Assembly (NCBI GenBank): GCA_021845705.1
Contig: JAJZVJ010000016.1
Coordinates: 1-14,566 of the forward strand
DNA length: 14,566 nucleotides
From: a bacterium
Lineage (GTDB): Bacteria; Elusimicrobiota; Elusimicrobia; Elusimicrobiales; UBA9959
Direction: 5' to 3'
This document shows positions 1 to 7,341 of this stretch, piece by piece; the first letter of the stretch is position 1; every line of letters begins with the position of its first letter. The notes beneath the pieces are model-generated. The model did not search any database, was not told where the DNA came from, and saw only the letters and a list, made by a program, of their open reading frames with translations. A program made the translations under genes and the position numbers.

Positions 1-330
1 ATCTTCCGTAAGGCCCGCGAACGAGCGCAGGTTATCCATGCCGGAATATTTTATCCTGAAGCCCGTCGGGTTGCCGGTGCCGGCGAAACTGTAATCGTGC
101 TCGAAGGCGTGAAAGACGTCCAGCGCCGCGCCGCGCTCCGCCGAGGCCGCGCGCACGAAAGCGCGCTCCATATGCGCGTTTATCGCGGAGTCGCGCAGGT
201 TCACAAGCAGTATCTTTTTCCGGAAGGCCTTATTGCGCAGCTTCAGGACCCTGCCAAACAACGGGGTGTCCATGAAAAGCCGGTAGCCGAAGGAATTGTA
301 CTTTTCCACCGCGGATCTTATTTCGTCCAT
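1..330 (-). CDS. Unrecognised protein, N-terminal 110 residues, runs off the left edge
   Basis: The reverse strand is open from an ATG at 330 to the window edge. The product starts MDEIRSAVEKYNSFGYRLFM and continues through a basic stretch (RNKAFRKK, about residues 32-39) into a hydrophobic strand-like segment ILLVNLRDSAI (40-50). It ends in the window at ...GMDNLRSFAGLTED. There is no signal peptide or membrane segment. A GAGGTG Shine-Dalgarno-like stretch lies about 12 nt before the ATG, and an in-frame TAG further upstream limits extension, so ATG 330 is the most likely start. It lies on the same strand as, and 101 bases after, the hemolysin III gene, so the two could be cotranscribed. I do not recognise the family. 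Coding status is supported by the open frame and by codon use like its neighbours. Confidence 0.6.
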   Translation of the reverse strand, partial: MDEIRSAVEKYNSFGYRLFMDTPLFGRVLKLRNKAFRKKILLVNLRDSAINAHMERAFVRAASAERGAALDVFHAFEHDYSFAGTGNPTGFRIKYSGMDNLRSFAGLTED

Positions 331-431
331 GTTATACGGATGCACCTCGGCTGAATCTGCCCGCCTCAGGGGCTGGGACAAGAACCAATTCTATAACTTT
401 CAGGAGAACCTTGCCAGAAAACCGGCCCCGC

Positions 432-1046
432 TCAAATATAGAACAGCACCGCAAAGTAGTGGCAAAGGCTGCCGGCCAGCACGAATAAATGCCAGATCCC
501 GTGGAAATAGGGGAACCGCTCGTCTTTAAGATAAAAGACGACCCCGGAGGTGTAAAAAATTCCTCCGGCTATCAGCCAGCCTACCCCCCAGGGCGGCATA
601 GCGTGTAAAAGCGGGCCGAGCGCCGTGGTTATAAGCCAGCCCATGACGAGATAAATAATAAGCTGCGGCAGGCGGCTTCCTTTTTTATGCAGCGCGTCCA
701 TGGCTATGCCGAAGATGGCCAGGACCCAGACGATACCGAACAGCGACCACCCCCAGGCCCCGCGCAGCGTCACCAGGGTGAAAGGCGTATAGGTGCCGGC
801 GATAAGCAGGTAGATGGACTGGTGGTCTATGGTCCTGAATATCTTTTTGGCGCGCCCGGTCATGCCGTGGTAAAGCGCCGAGGACAGGTAAAGCAGGAAC
901 AGCGTTACGCCGTAAATTGAAAAACTGACGATGCGCCAGTAATCCCCGCGCAGCGCCGCCGAGGCCACCAGCACCACCAGCCCGGCCAGCGCCAGGGCCG
1001 CGCCCGCGATATGACTTACGCTGTTGAAAAACTCGTGTTTCTTCAT
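432..1046 (-). CDS. trhA: Hemolysin III / PAQR-family membrane protein
   Basis: The 204-residue product matches bacterial hemolysin III (TrhA/YqfA, PAQR superfamily) in length and motifs and has about seven hydrophobic segments. The family's metal-site signature is present: SxxxH at S56-H60 (in YLSSALYH), an ID-H pair at D74-H75 (RTIDHQSIYL, followed by AGTYTPF), and a C-terminal HxxxH at H182-H186 with a further His at 196. In PAQR proteins such residues bind a zinc ion near one face of the membrane. Family members are inner-membrane proteins linked to membrane energetics and fatty-acid homeostasis; the haemolysin name is historical. The start at ATG 1046 (MKKHEFFNSVSHIAG) is typical for the family, although its Shine-Dalgarno is poor. 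It stands alone after a 408-base gap. The family call is firm, while the exact cellular role is not known from sequence. Confidence 0.93.
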   Translation of the reverse strand: MKKHEFFNSVSHIAGAALALAGLVVLVASAALRGDYWRIVSFSIYGVTLFLLYLSSALYHGMTGRAKKIFRTIDHQSIYLLIAGTYTPFTLVTLRGAWGWSLFGIVWVLAIFGIAMDALHKKGSRLPQLIIYLVMGWLITTALGPLLHAMPPWGVGWLIAGGIFYTSGVVFYLKDERFPYFHGIWHLFVLAGSLCHYFAVLFYI

Positions 1047-1454
1047 AATTCCCGGGCCGGGGGCCTTTACGCCGCGGCATTGGCGGATCAGGTCCGGCCC
1101 GAAATCTGAGACACATTTTAACTAGCTATAAAAAGGGACGAGGGAGATGGTTTATGCACAGCGGCCGCTCCCGGGCCCGACTAAACATTAGCAAAAAAAG
1201 GCCGTTCCAGTCCCCGGAGAGCGTCCAGCTCCTTTTTCTATGGATCATCAGAGGTCTTAAAGCGCACCGCCAGCGGCATCGTAGCCCGCGGCCGCCGCTC
1301 CGTGGACGCAGAGGAACAAGAACAGCGCTATGGTTCTTATTTTAGTCTCCGGGAGTTTTCTCCGTAATCCCAGTATCAAAACGCCTTTTTATTAAAAGGC
1401 TCTTAATATTCAGGATTTAATATCTCCTAAACTGACCTGCAAAAGTTAAGCCTG
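1047..1454. other. 408-base intergenic region between the PorV-like gene and trhA
   Basis: Both flanking genes are on the minus strand. Near the PorV-like stop there is a 7-bp hairpin at 1383-1400 (listed separately). A second, weaker inverted repeat, AAGAAC/GTTCTT, lies at about 1318-1338. AT-rich sequence at about 1111-1134 includes a minus-strand TAAAAT (1115-1120) that could be a -10 for trhA, but no convincing -35 goes with it. A 63-codon plus-strand frame at 1154-1345 has a purine-rich stretch before its ATG, but its composition is not protein-like. No RNA gene is recognisable. Confidence 0.5.
1383..1400 (-). terminator. Possible terminator of the minus-strand surface operon
   Basis: GCCTTTT and AAAAGGC form a perfect 7-bp stem around a 4-base loop, 55 bases past the stop of the PorV-like gene. 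Read on the minus strand it is followed by GTTTTG, a short and imperfect U-tract. The position fits the end of the three-gene operon. The AT-rich stem and weak tail make it a modest candidate. Confidence 0.45.
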
Positions 1455-2366
1455 TCATTCTCCCCAGCGGTAGGTCACGCTCAGGCGGTGGGCGGCGCCC
1501 AGGGTTTTAAACGGCGCGTAAGCGTAATCAAAACCCAGATTCCCCTGTATATAGCCGATACCGGCGCTGACGCCGGCGCCGTCATCCGTCAGCGTGTTGT
1601 AGCCGACGCGCAGGGGAACCGCCCCGCCGAGAAGCATTTCATAGCCCAGCCTGCCGCCCAAACCTTCGCCCCTGTTCTGCTGCACGTCCATGGAGATGGT
1701 GCTTTTCACGCCGCGCATTTTAAGTGCGTATGCGACGCCGGCGCTGACGCCCGCGGGCAAGGGCTCTTTGCCGCCCTGCGTCTTTACGTCCGGCCCCAGG
1801 TTCCGCACGGCTACGCCCAGGGCCAGCCCATCGGCGCCGGAGACGTTCCACAGAAGGCCGCCGTCGAACATAAAGCCGCTGACCGAATTTCCCGCTATGG
1901 ACTCCCGCACCAGCTTTACCCCTGCGCCCACAAAGAGGCCGCCGGCAAGTTTTCCTCCGAAGCCTAAACCTAAAGCCGTATCCAGCATCCCTACTTTACC
2001 AAGCCCCGCGCCGGAGGGGTTGGCCAGGGTGGTCTCACTTATCCCTCCGAAGTTCAGAGAAGTAAAATCCGCGCCCCAGCCCTTAGGTGAAGCGTAACTT
2101 AAGTATTCCTGCGTTATTCCCTGGAAATACTGGTTGTGCATAAAAGCCGCCTGCTGCCGCTCCGTACTGGCGAGGCCCGCCGGGTTGTAATGCAGCGCGC
2201 CGGCGCCGGCCGCCAGGGCGGTATAAGCCCCGCCCATAGCCGCCGACCTGACGTTGGTATCCAAAGAAAGGAAATTGAACAGGGTGGCGCCGGCGGGCGC
2301 GGCGTTCGCCGGGCGGGGGCAGCAGACGACAGTCTGCAAGAGTATAAAAACTATCAGCTTTTTCAT
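1455..2366 (-). CDS. PorV/PorQ-family outer-membrane beta-barrel protein
   Basis: This 303-residue protein has a signal peptide (MKKLIVFILL..., likely cleaved after ANA at about residue 22). The family's N-terminal signature follows: NVRSAAMGGAYTAL at 38-51, then ALHYNPAGLA at 57-66. The rest is alternating Gly-rich and aromatic beta-strand sequence to the end (LSVTYRWGE), as expected for a barrel of the FadL-like PorV/PorQ/UPF0164 group. In T9SS, PorV binds the C-terminal domains of exported cargo at the outer membrane and delivers them to the PorU sortase. PorQ-type relatives have related roles. The start codon overlaps the stop of the upstream secreted-protein gene as ATGA, and no good Shine-Dalgarno is present, so translation is probably coupled. 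It is short for PorV proper and could be a divergent paralog with its own cargo. Family call firm, function inferred. Confidence 0.88.
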   Translation of the reverse strand: MKKLIVFILLQTVVCCPRPANAAPAGATLFNFLSLDTNVRSAAMGGAYTALAAGAGALHYNPAGLASTERQQAAFMHNQYFQGITQEYLSYASPKGWGADFTSLNFGGISETTLANPSGAGLGKVGMLDTALGLGFGGKLAGGLFVGAGVKLVRESIAGNSVSGFMFDGGLLWNVSGADGLALGVAVRNLGPDVKTQGGKEPLPAGVSAGVAYALKMRGVKSTISMDVQQNRGEGLGGRLGYEMLLGGAVPLRVGYNTLTDDGAGVSAGIGYIQGNLGFDYAYAPFKTLGAAHRLSVTYRWGE

Positions 2367-4615
2367 CTAAGCACCAGCAGTTTTTTAATAACGGTCTTAT
2401 TGCCCGGGCTTGTGATAACCGCTATGTACCCCCCGGACGCCGCGTCTTCGCCTTTGGTGTTCCTTACGTCCCACTGGATCTTTCCGCCGGAAGCGGCGCT
2501 GGCCAGCTCGGCCACCAGCTGGCCGGAGAGCGTGAAGATCCTTATCTTCACCGCCGCAGGCAGCTCGTCGAAGATCATCCCGGAATCCGGAACGGCCGCG
2601 CTGTAAGGTTTGCCGTTATCGTCCTTGCCGTCATTCGGGAGATACGGCACCGGGTAGACGCGCACATTGCCCAGGTTGGCGGCGGCGACCCCGAATACCG
2701 CGAAGATGCTGAAATGGGGGGTCAGCCCGGATATGGTCTTGTTTTTTGTGTCTATAACGGTGGAATCAAGCGGCTGCCACGGCCCGGCCGCGCTGGAGGC
2801 ATAGTAGAATTTAAGCAGGCTGACCTCTACCTGGGTCCCGTCAACTATGCCGTCGTCGTCGGCGTCGTTATACGTAAGGGTGATGGTGGCCATTTTCCCG
2901 CCGGAAAGGATATGCTGGCCGTTTGAAAGGTCCACTTTTACCGAGAGGTCTAGGTTCTGCGCGCCGTCCGGGGGCGCGGGTTTTGCCGCGGGGTTGTTTA
3001 TCAGCGTAAGCGTGGCGCTTTGGGCGCTGACAGCTCCCGCCGGAAGGAGGACCTCCGCCAGGTGGGAGGTATGGCTGTCCCCGGCCCGCACGCTGCTGGC
3101 GACGGCGTTGTCTATGCGCGTGTCGGTCTGGTGTTCCCCGGAAACCCCGGACCCGCTGATATCCGCATTACCGTGGCTGACCAAAACCGTTACGGTGGGC
3201 GCAGCCGCATCTATACGATTATAGAGATCCGTAGCTACCGCGCGCAGTTCGTAGGAATTTTCCGGCATAGCGCTCGCGTCCCAGTGCACAAAATACGGGG
3301 CATCGATGTCCGGGTTGGGATGGTTATCGTCGTTGGCGCTTACCACTATATCGTTCCACGTTCCGGAGCCGGAAACGCGGTACTGGAAGCGCACCTGTTT
3401 GGCAAGTTCCGGCTTGCCGAGGATCAATTCGGCCACGATATTCACTTCGTTGCCGTTAATGCGCTTGCCTGCCTGCGGGTCTTTTATGGCCGCGCGCACG
3501 CCGGCAAGGCTGCTCATGGCCGGCGCGAACAGTTCCAGGTCGTCTAAAAGGACCCCGGAGAACGCGCAGAAGTGGGCGTTGTCGGAATTAAAGCGCACCG
3601 AGGCGATGCGCGCGCCGGCTCCGTCCAGCACGAACTTCCGGGGCGCAACGTTATAATAGCTCGCTATCTGCGCCTCCTGCACCAGGGACACCTGAAGGCC
3701 CGCCGCGTCGAAGGCGTTTGCGCTCCAGGCGGGATGCGTTATGCCCGTGGGCCCGGTCAGCAGTTCCGGCCTGACGAAACTGAAGCTGTCCACCGGCACC
3801 GAGAAGCTCAGGGTAAAGCTTACAGGATCGTTAACGCCTATCTGGGTCATATAGTTGGGCGCGGAATAAGGCAGCGCCGCTTTCCCGCCGTACATATTGC
3901 CGTTGTTGATAACGGCCACCGTGCTGCCCGGCGTGACCCCGCTTATTGTTATCCCGAACCGGCCCAGGTACTCGCCCGCGTCCACGCTTTGCGCAGAAGC
4001 ATCCACGGTATCAAAATCTATTATCTTTGTTCCGGTCCTGCTTTCGGATAAGGTATGGAACGGCGGAAGCGACGCATAAGGGGTAAGATCCTCCCCCATA
4101 TATCCGGCGCGGACACGCGTGTAGTAAGCGGCGTCGCCGGTGAGACCGCCCAGTATAGCGGGCCAGGCGGTGGAGGTATTTGAGATCACAGCGCCGCTAA
4201 AATCAGAAGCCGTAGAGACCTGCGTTTCATAAACCGTGCCGGATGGGTTGGGGGAGGCGGCGTCGGAGCCGGCCACGCTGACGGAAGAATAGTAAACCCC
4301 CGCATAACTCAGGGCCGCCGGGACAGAAACATACTTCGAGAAATACCCGCTTTCAACCTCCAGCCCCCCCGCCCCGGCCCGGGAAACCGCCACCTGCCCG
4401 AGGGAACCGGAAAGGAGCAGAGTTCCTCCGGCCTGGTCCACGGAACCGCTGTTGCCAGCCGCCAAGTCGTCGGAGATCCTGTAAGTTCCCCCTGCTTTAG
4501 GAACTTCGGCCCGGACGGCCGCTGGAAAAAGAAAAGAGTAAAGAGCGAACAGGAACAGCGCGGATGCGATCCTCCGCAGCGTGCCTTTTAACTTATTGTC
4601 CGCTTTGCCGTTCAT
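2363..4615 (-). CDS. Secreted multidomain protein with FlgD-Ig/T9SS-like C-terminal domain
   Basis: This 750-residue protein has an N-terminal signal sequence (hydrophobic core about 16-33, likely cut after AVRA, residue 36). Visible regions in order: a GTYRI...GSLGQ...ESGYF module at 42-92; an FN3-like region at about 96-188; a choice-of-anchor/lectin-like beta domain at about 197-363 (starts IIDFDTVDA, ends GVLLDDLELF); an Ig-like domain at 368-478; a beta domain at about 505-642 with the Asp-rich loop DADDDGIVDGT (584-594) and PHFSIFAVFG; and a C-terminal domain at 648-750 (VYPVPYLP, KIRIFTLSGQLV, IQWDVRNTKG, ASGGY, KKLLVLR). The last resembles FlgD Ig-like domains and T9SS type A sorting domains. 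It starts 32 bases after the fibre-like gene ends and overlaps the PorV-like gene by 4 bases. The ATG at 4615 has a weak Shine-Dalgarno, but no better start precedes the signal peptide. Likely a surface-displayed binding protein; the ligand is unknown. Confidence 0.85.
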   Translation of the reverse strand: MNGKADNKLKGTLRRIASALFLFALYSFLFPAAVRAEVPKAGGTYRISDDLAAGNSGSVDQAGGTLLLSGSLGQVAVSRAGAGGLEVESGYFSKYVSVPAALSYAGVYYSSVSVAGSDAASPNPSGTVYETQVSTASDFSGAVISNTSTAWPAILGGLTGDAAYYTRVRAGYMGEDLTPYASLPPFHTLSESRTGTKIIDFDTVDASAQSVDAGEYLGRFGITISGVTPGSTVAVINNGNMYGGKAALPYSAPNYMTQIGVNDPVSFTLSFSVPVDSFSFVRPELLTGPTGITHPAWSANAFDAAGLQVSLVQEAQIASYYNVAPRKFVLDGAGARIASVRFNSDNAHFCAFSGVLLDDLELFAPAMSSLAGVRAAIKDPQAGKRINGNEVNIVAELILGKPELAKQVRFQYRVSGSGTWNDIVVSANDDNHPNPDIDAPYFVHWDASAMPENSYELRAVATDLYNRIDAAAPTVTVLVSHGNADISGSGVSGEHQTDTRIDNAVASSVRAGDSHTSHLAEVLLPAGAVSAQSATLTLINNPAAKPAPPDGAQNLDLSVKVDLSNGQHILSGGKMATITLTYNDADDDGIVDGTQVEVSLLKFYYASSAAGPWQPLDSTVIDTKNKTISGLTPHFSIFAVFGVAAANLGNVRVYPVPYLPNDGKDDNGKPYSAAVPDSGMIFDELPAAVKIRIFTLSGQLVAELASAASGGKIQWDVRNTKGEDAASGGYIAVITSPGNKTVIKKLLVLR

Positions 4616-4647
4616 AATAATTTAACCGCCGCACTTTAACCCGCAGA

Positions 4648-6996
4648 TCAGAATTGCAATACGCCAAGCCCCCCGGCCTCATAGCTGGTCCCGCCGTTGA
4701 ATTGGATACAAACCCCTTCGGTCATATTGTGTTTAGTGCATTGATCGAACACCGGGTTGGCATCGCCGGCGCCTTCTTTTAAAGACGTCAGCTGAGCGCT
4801 GGAACAGTCGGCGAATCGCGACGCGTCACACGTCACGATCGCGGAACCATTCTGGCCGCCAAGCCCGCTGTGGTCAAGATACCAGCTCACAAGGAACGTT
4901 CCTCTCGAGGCTATCTTAACCCAGGTCCCGTTGGTGTAGGGCGTGAAGCCCGGGACATTATTCGTCACTTGCCCGGTAACCGCGATGCCCCCGCGCACAT
5001 CAAGCGTGCTCGTCGGATTCGCGGTCCCGATGCCGACTTTGCCGGCGGCGAGGTCCCCGAATATCAAGCCGCCGATATTAAGATGGTTGCTTGTGGTCGG
5101 CGCGGGTGCGTCCTGGTCGTAGCCGATTATGATGTTCCTTGAGCCCGTAGTAAGGCTGTCGCCGGACCGGAAGCCGAGCAGAAGGTTGTCCGAGCCGGTA
5201 GAGAGCGCGTAGCCCGCCTGGTAGCCCATGAGCGTTGAACTTGAAAACGAATTATAAGCCACGCCGCGGCCGGCGTCATAACCCGTAACCGAATTAGCCG
5301 ACCCGCTTAGATTGTAGTTGAGGGCGCCGGCGCCGTTCACGGTATTCTGCCCGCCGGTGCTGTTGTTCTGCAGGGCAGCATCGCCATTTGCGGTATTACC
5401 GCTCCCGGTCGTGTTAAGGTAGAGCGCAAAAGAGCCGGTCGCGGTATTATTATCTCCCGCGTTAAGCGCCAGGGCATCGTAGCCGCTCGCGGTGTTATTA
5501 TTGCCTATAGTGTTGTAGATGAGCGCATTCCCGCCGGTCGCAGTGTTACCCCCGCCTGTAGTATTTGAGAGGAGGGCATAATAGCCGCTCGCGGTGTTAG
5601 CGCCGCCGGTAGTGTTGGCGTGAAGTGCCCCATAGCCGTTCGCGGTGTTCTGACTGCCGGTAGTGTTAGCGTGGAGGGCCTGCGAGCCTGTCGCGGTGTT
5701 ATTTACCCCGGTAGTGTTGGAAGCGCCTGCTCCCACTCCGACGGCGAGACTCCCCGAGCCGGGCAATACCGCCAGTACCGTGCTGCCGTTTATCTGGTAG
5801 CGCGCGGCGTTTATGTTCCCGGCGTTATTGACGGGGAAACCCGCCATATCCAGAGCCTTGGCGGCAATGTGGTTGCCCAGGTTGTCGCCTCCGGCGGCGT
5901 TTATCCCGGTCAGGGCCGAGCCGTCGCCGTAATATTTATTTGCGTACACCGCGCCGGACCCGGTCATCTTTATCATATCGGACGTCCCGGTCGAAACGGC
6001 AAGTATTACCCCGGCCTCCCCCGCGCCGCCCGCAACGACCAGCCGGTAAGCGGGCGACGCTGTTCCAATGCCCATATTGCCGTTCTGCAGGAATGTCGCC
6101 TTGGGGCGATTATCCGAAGAAACGAGGTCGAGCCTTGTAGCATCTCCCGAGGTATAGTCCGGCACCATAAACACCCATTCCATGGCGCCGCCGCTAAAGA
6201 AATCCAGATGTGCGATCCCGCCGGCATCGGCCCTGTCCATGGTGAGGCTGGCGTGCCCCGCGCCCGCATTCGCCTTCACGTATATGCCGGGGTTGCCGTT
6301 GCTCATGCTGCTGTCGAAGAGCAGCCTGTCGTTAGCGGCGGCGCCGCGGATATGCACTCTCGCGGCGGGGCTGGATACTCCTATGCCTATTCTGTCATTT
6401 TGAACCGTAAGAGCGGAGCCGCCCACGGAAAAAGCGCTGCCTGTTACGGTAAGCGTGGAATTAGCGAGCGTCAGAGGGCCGGTCATCGTGTCGCCGGCTT
6501 TAAGAACACTGCCGGAAGCCGTAATTCCTGTAAGACCCGAGCCGTCGCCGTAATATCTTCCCGAGGTTAAATATATGTCCGAGGAGGCGTAGATCCCGGC
6601 GGCGCCGGGGGCGGCGGCCAGGTTGGCGGCGTAGGCCGCGGTGCCGGAAACAAGGGAAAAAGCGGAGCTGCTCATGCGTTCCCGGGGCAGCATTTTTATT
6701 CCGGCCACCCAGATTTCCATATACAGGCTGCCCCCACCCAGATCTACCGAAGAAGGCACGGTGAAAGTGCTGCGGAACAGGCCGTTGGAGACAGTCACCG
6801 GCTGTGCGCCGGTAGTAAAGCAGTTTCCCCCGCTCTCCGCGTCGCACAGGAAGATCTCTACGGGGCGCACGCCGCTTACCGCTTGGCCGCTATCCTTCAA
6901 CCGCCCCTGGTAAGTTAACAGGTTCGGCGCTGAAGCGTGTGCGTTTGTAATTGAAAGAGCCGATATCAGCACGAAAAGGCGCATTAGCTTTTTCAT
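4648..6996 (-). CDS. Secreted fibre-like protein with 17-residue repeats
   Basis: This 782-residue protein begins at ATG 6996, chosen over an in-frame ATG at 7113 because it directly starts a signal peptide (MKKLMRLFVLISALSITNAHA) and has AAGGA 9 bases upstream. The mature N-terminus, NLLTYQGRLKDSGQAVSG, is a module common at the start of bacterial fibre-like surface proteins. Two YYGDGSxLTGI units (about 148-158 and 355-365) and three (M/V)GIGTxxP-type units follow, a layout also seen in phage tail-fibre/endosialidase-type proteins. Residues 429-633 hold about twelve TGxxNTAxGxxAL repeats resembling trimeric-adhesin head repeats. The C-terminal ~105 residues are unfamiliar, have four Cys (723, 731, 753, 763) and end in GVLQF. 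I see neither an S74 chaperone domain nor a YadA anchor nor a FlgD/T9SS-like domain. First gene of the three-gene minus operon. Likely an extracellular filament or adhesin subunit. Confidence 0.82.
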   Translation of the reverse strand: MKKLMRLFVLISALSITNAHASAPNLLTYQGRLKDSGQAVSGVRPVEIFLCDAESGGNCFTTGAQPVTVSNGLFRSTFTVPSSVDLGGGSLYMEIWVAGIKMLPRERMSSSAFSLVSGTAAYAANLAAAPGAAGIYASSDIYLTSGRYYGDGSGLTGITASGSVLKAGDTMTGPLTLANSTLTVTGSAFSVGGSALTVQNDRIGIGVSSPAARVHIRGAAANDRLLFDSSMSNGNPGIYVKANAGAGHASLTMDRADAGGIAHLDFFSGGAMEWVFMVPDYTSGDATRLDLVSSDNRPKATFLQNGNMGIGTASPAYRLVVAGGAGEAGVILAVSTGTSDMIKMTGSGAVYANKYYGDGSALTGINAAGGDNLGNHIAAKALDMAGFPVNNAGNINAARYQINGSTVLAVLPGSGSLAVGVGAGASNTTGVNNTATGSQALHANTTGSQNTANGYGALHANTTGGANTASGYYALLSNTTGGGNTATGGNALIYNTIGNNNTASGYDALALNAGDNNTATGSFALYLNTTGSGNTANGDAALQNNSTGGQNTVNGAGALNYNLSGSANSVTGYDAGRGVAYNSFSSSTLMGYQAGYALSTGSDNLLLGFRSGDSLTTGSRNIIIGYDQDAPAPTTSNHLNIGGLIFGDLAAGKVGIGTANPTSTLDVRGGIAVTGQVTNNVPGFTPYTNGTWVKIASRGTFLVSWYLDHSGLGGQNGSAIVTCDASRFADCSSAQLTSLKEGAGDANPVFDQCTKHNMTEGVCIQFNGGTSYEAGGLGVLQF
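5098..5712 (-). repeat. Tandem 51-base repeats encoding 17-residue units
   Basis: About twelve head-to-tail units lie inside the fibre-like gene. The first eight, at 5308-5712, are regular with consensus TGxxNTAxGxxALxxNT, for example TGSQNTANGYGALHANT; one unit is 16 residues. The last four, down to 5098, are degenerate (such as TGSDNLLLGFRSGDSLT) but keep the same spacing. The DNA copies are diverged, which points to an old expansion kept by selection on the protein. Asn/Thr/Gly-rich periodic units of this kind are expected to stack as a beta-roll or beta-helix. Confidence 0.9.
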
Positions 6997-7056
6997 ATGT
7001 TTATCCTTGCGGAAGAAAATGCCGGGCGCTTTAACGCGTCCGGAAATATTTTTTAC

Positions 7057-7073
7057 GGCAAGCACGGCTTGCC
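7057..7073. promoter_or_regulatory. Inverted repeat in the leader of the minus operon
   Basis: GGCAAGC and GCTTGCC pair perfectly around a 3-base spacer, 61 bases upstream of the fibre-gene start at 6996. On the minus strand it is followed by GTAAAAAATATTT rather than a U-tract, so it does not look like a terminator. It could be a leader hairpin or a protein-binding site. Confidence 0.35.
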
Positions 7074-7121
7074 CGTTGTTGCCGCTATTCCCCGACGATC
7101 CCGTAGTGATCATTTTAGTTC

Positions 7122-7141
7122 TCTCGTCTCGTCTCGTCCCG
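7122..7141. repeat. Short pentanucleotide tandem repeat (TCTCG)
   Basis: Three exact TCTCG units followed by the variant TCCCG make a 20-base tract upstream of the minus-strand surface operon. On the minus strand it reads as GAGAC/CGAGA-type repeats and ends 4 bases before a TAAAAT hexamer (7112-7117) that could serve as a -10 box. If that hexamer is used, the tract lies in the promoter spacer. Confidence 0.6.
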
Positions 7142-7173
7142 CCTGTCCCGTTGATAGTGTAGCAGGGGCAGGT

Positions 7174-7187
7174 CTGGTAATTGCCAG
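7174..7187. promoter_or_regulatory. Near-palindromic 14-mer, possible operator
   Basis: CTGGTAATTGCCAG is a palindrome with one mismatched pair, in the middle of the divergent intergenic region. It is flanked by an A-run (7187-7194) on the right. Position and symmetry suit a dimeric regulator, but no motif is recognised and no regulator gene is nearby. Confidence 0.25.
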
Positions 7188-7297
7188 AAAAAAATCAAAT
7201 TTTGCGCAAATCAGCGCTTTAGCGGGGGAAAAGACCTGTTATACCGGCGATCCGCGGAAGGAGAAGAGCGCGACCCGGCCGCGGCCCTTCGCTTTAA

Positions 7298-7327
7298 TTG
7301 TAAACACGGCACAGGTTATCCTATAAT
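7298..7327 (+). promoter_or_regulatory. Sigma-70-type promoter of the DUF2157-GDYXXLXY-pyrB unit
   Basis: A perfect TATAAT at 7322-7327 is preceded at 18 bp by TTGTAA (7298-7303), which matches four of six -35 consensus bases. Transcription would begin near 7334, only about 8 bases before the ATG at 7342, giving a very short leader that truncates the AAAGGGAAG Shine-Dalgarno-like stretch (7332-7340). Confidence 0.6.
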
Positions 7328-7341
7328 TTAGAAAGGGAAGA

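Noticed and set aside
1154..1345. 63-codon frame in the trhA upstream gap
   Set aside because: There is a purine-rich stretch before the ATG, but the product (very Arg-rich, no pattern) does not look like a protein and has no supporting context.
5098..5712. Regular 51-base repeats as a CRISPR array
   Set aside because: Repeats are contiguous without spacers, diverged in DNA, in frame, and conserved at the protein level within a larger gene.
5620..6570. 316-codon open frame on the plus strand
   Set aside because: It lies wholly antisense to the fibre-like gene, which has a signal peptide, recognisable modules and repeats. The plus frame gives Arg/Gly/His-rich sequence without domain features.
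6997..7113. N-terminal extension of the fibre-like protein from ATG 7113
   Set aside because: It would bury the signal peptide 39 residues inside the protein. The internal ATG at 6996 has a proper Shine-Dalgarno and begins the signal peptide.
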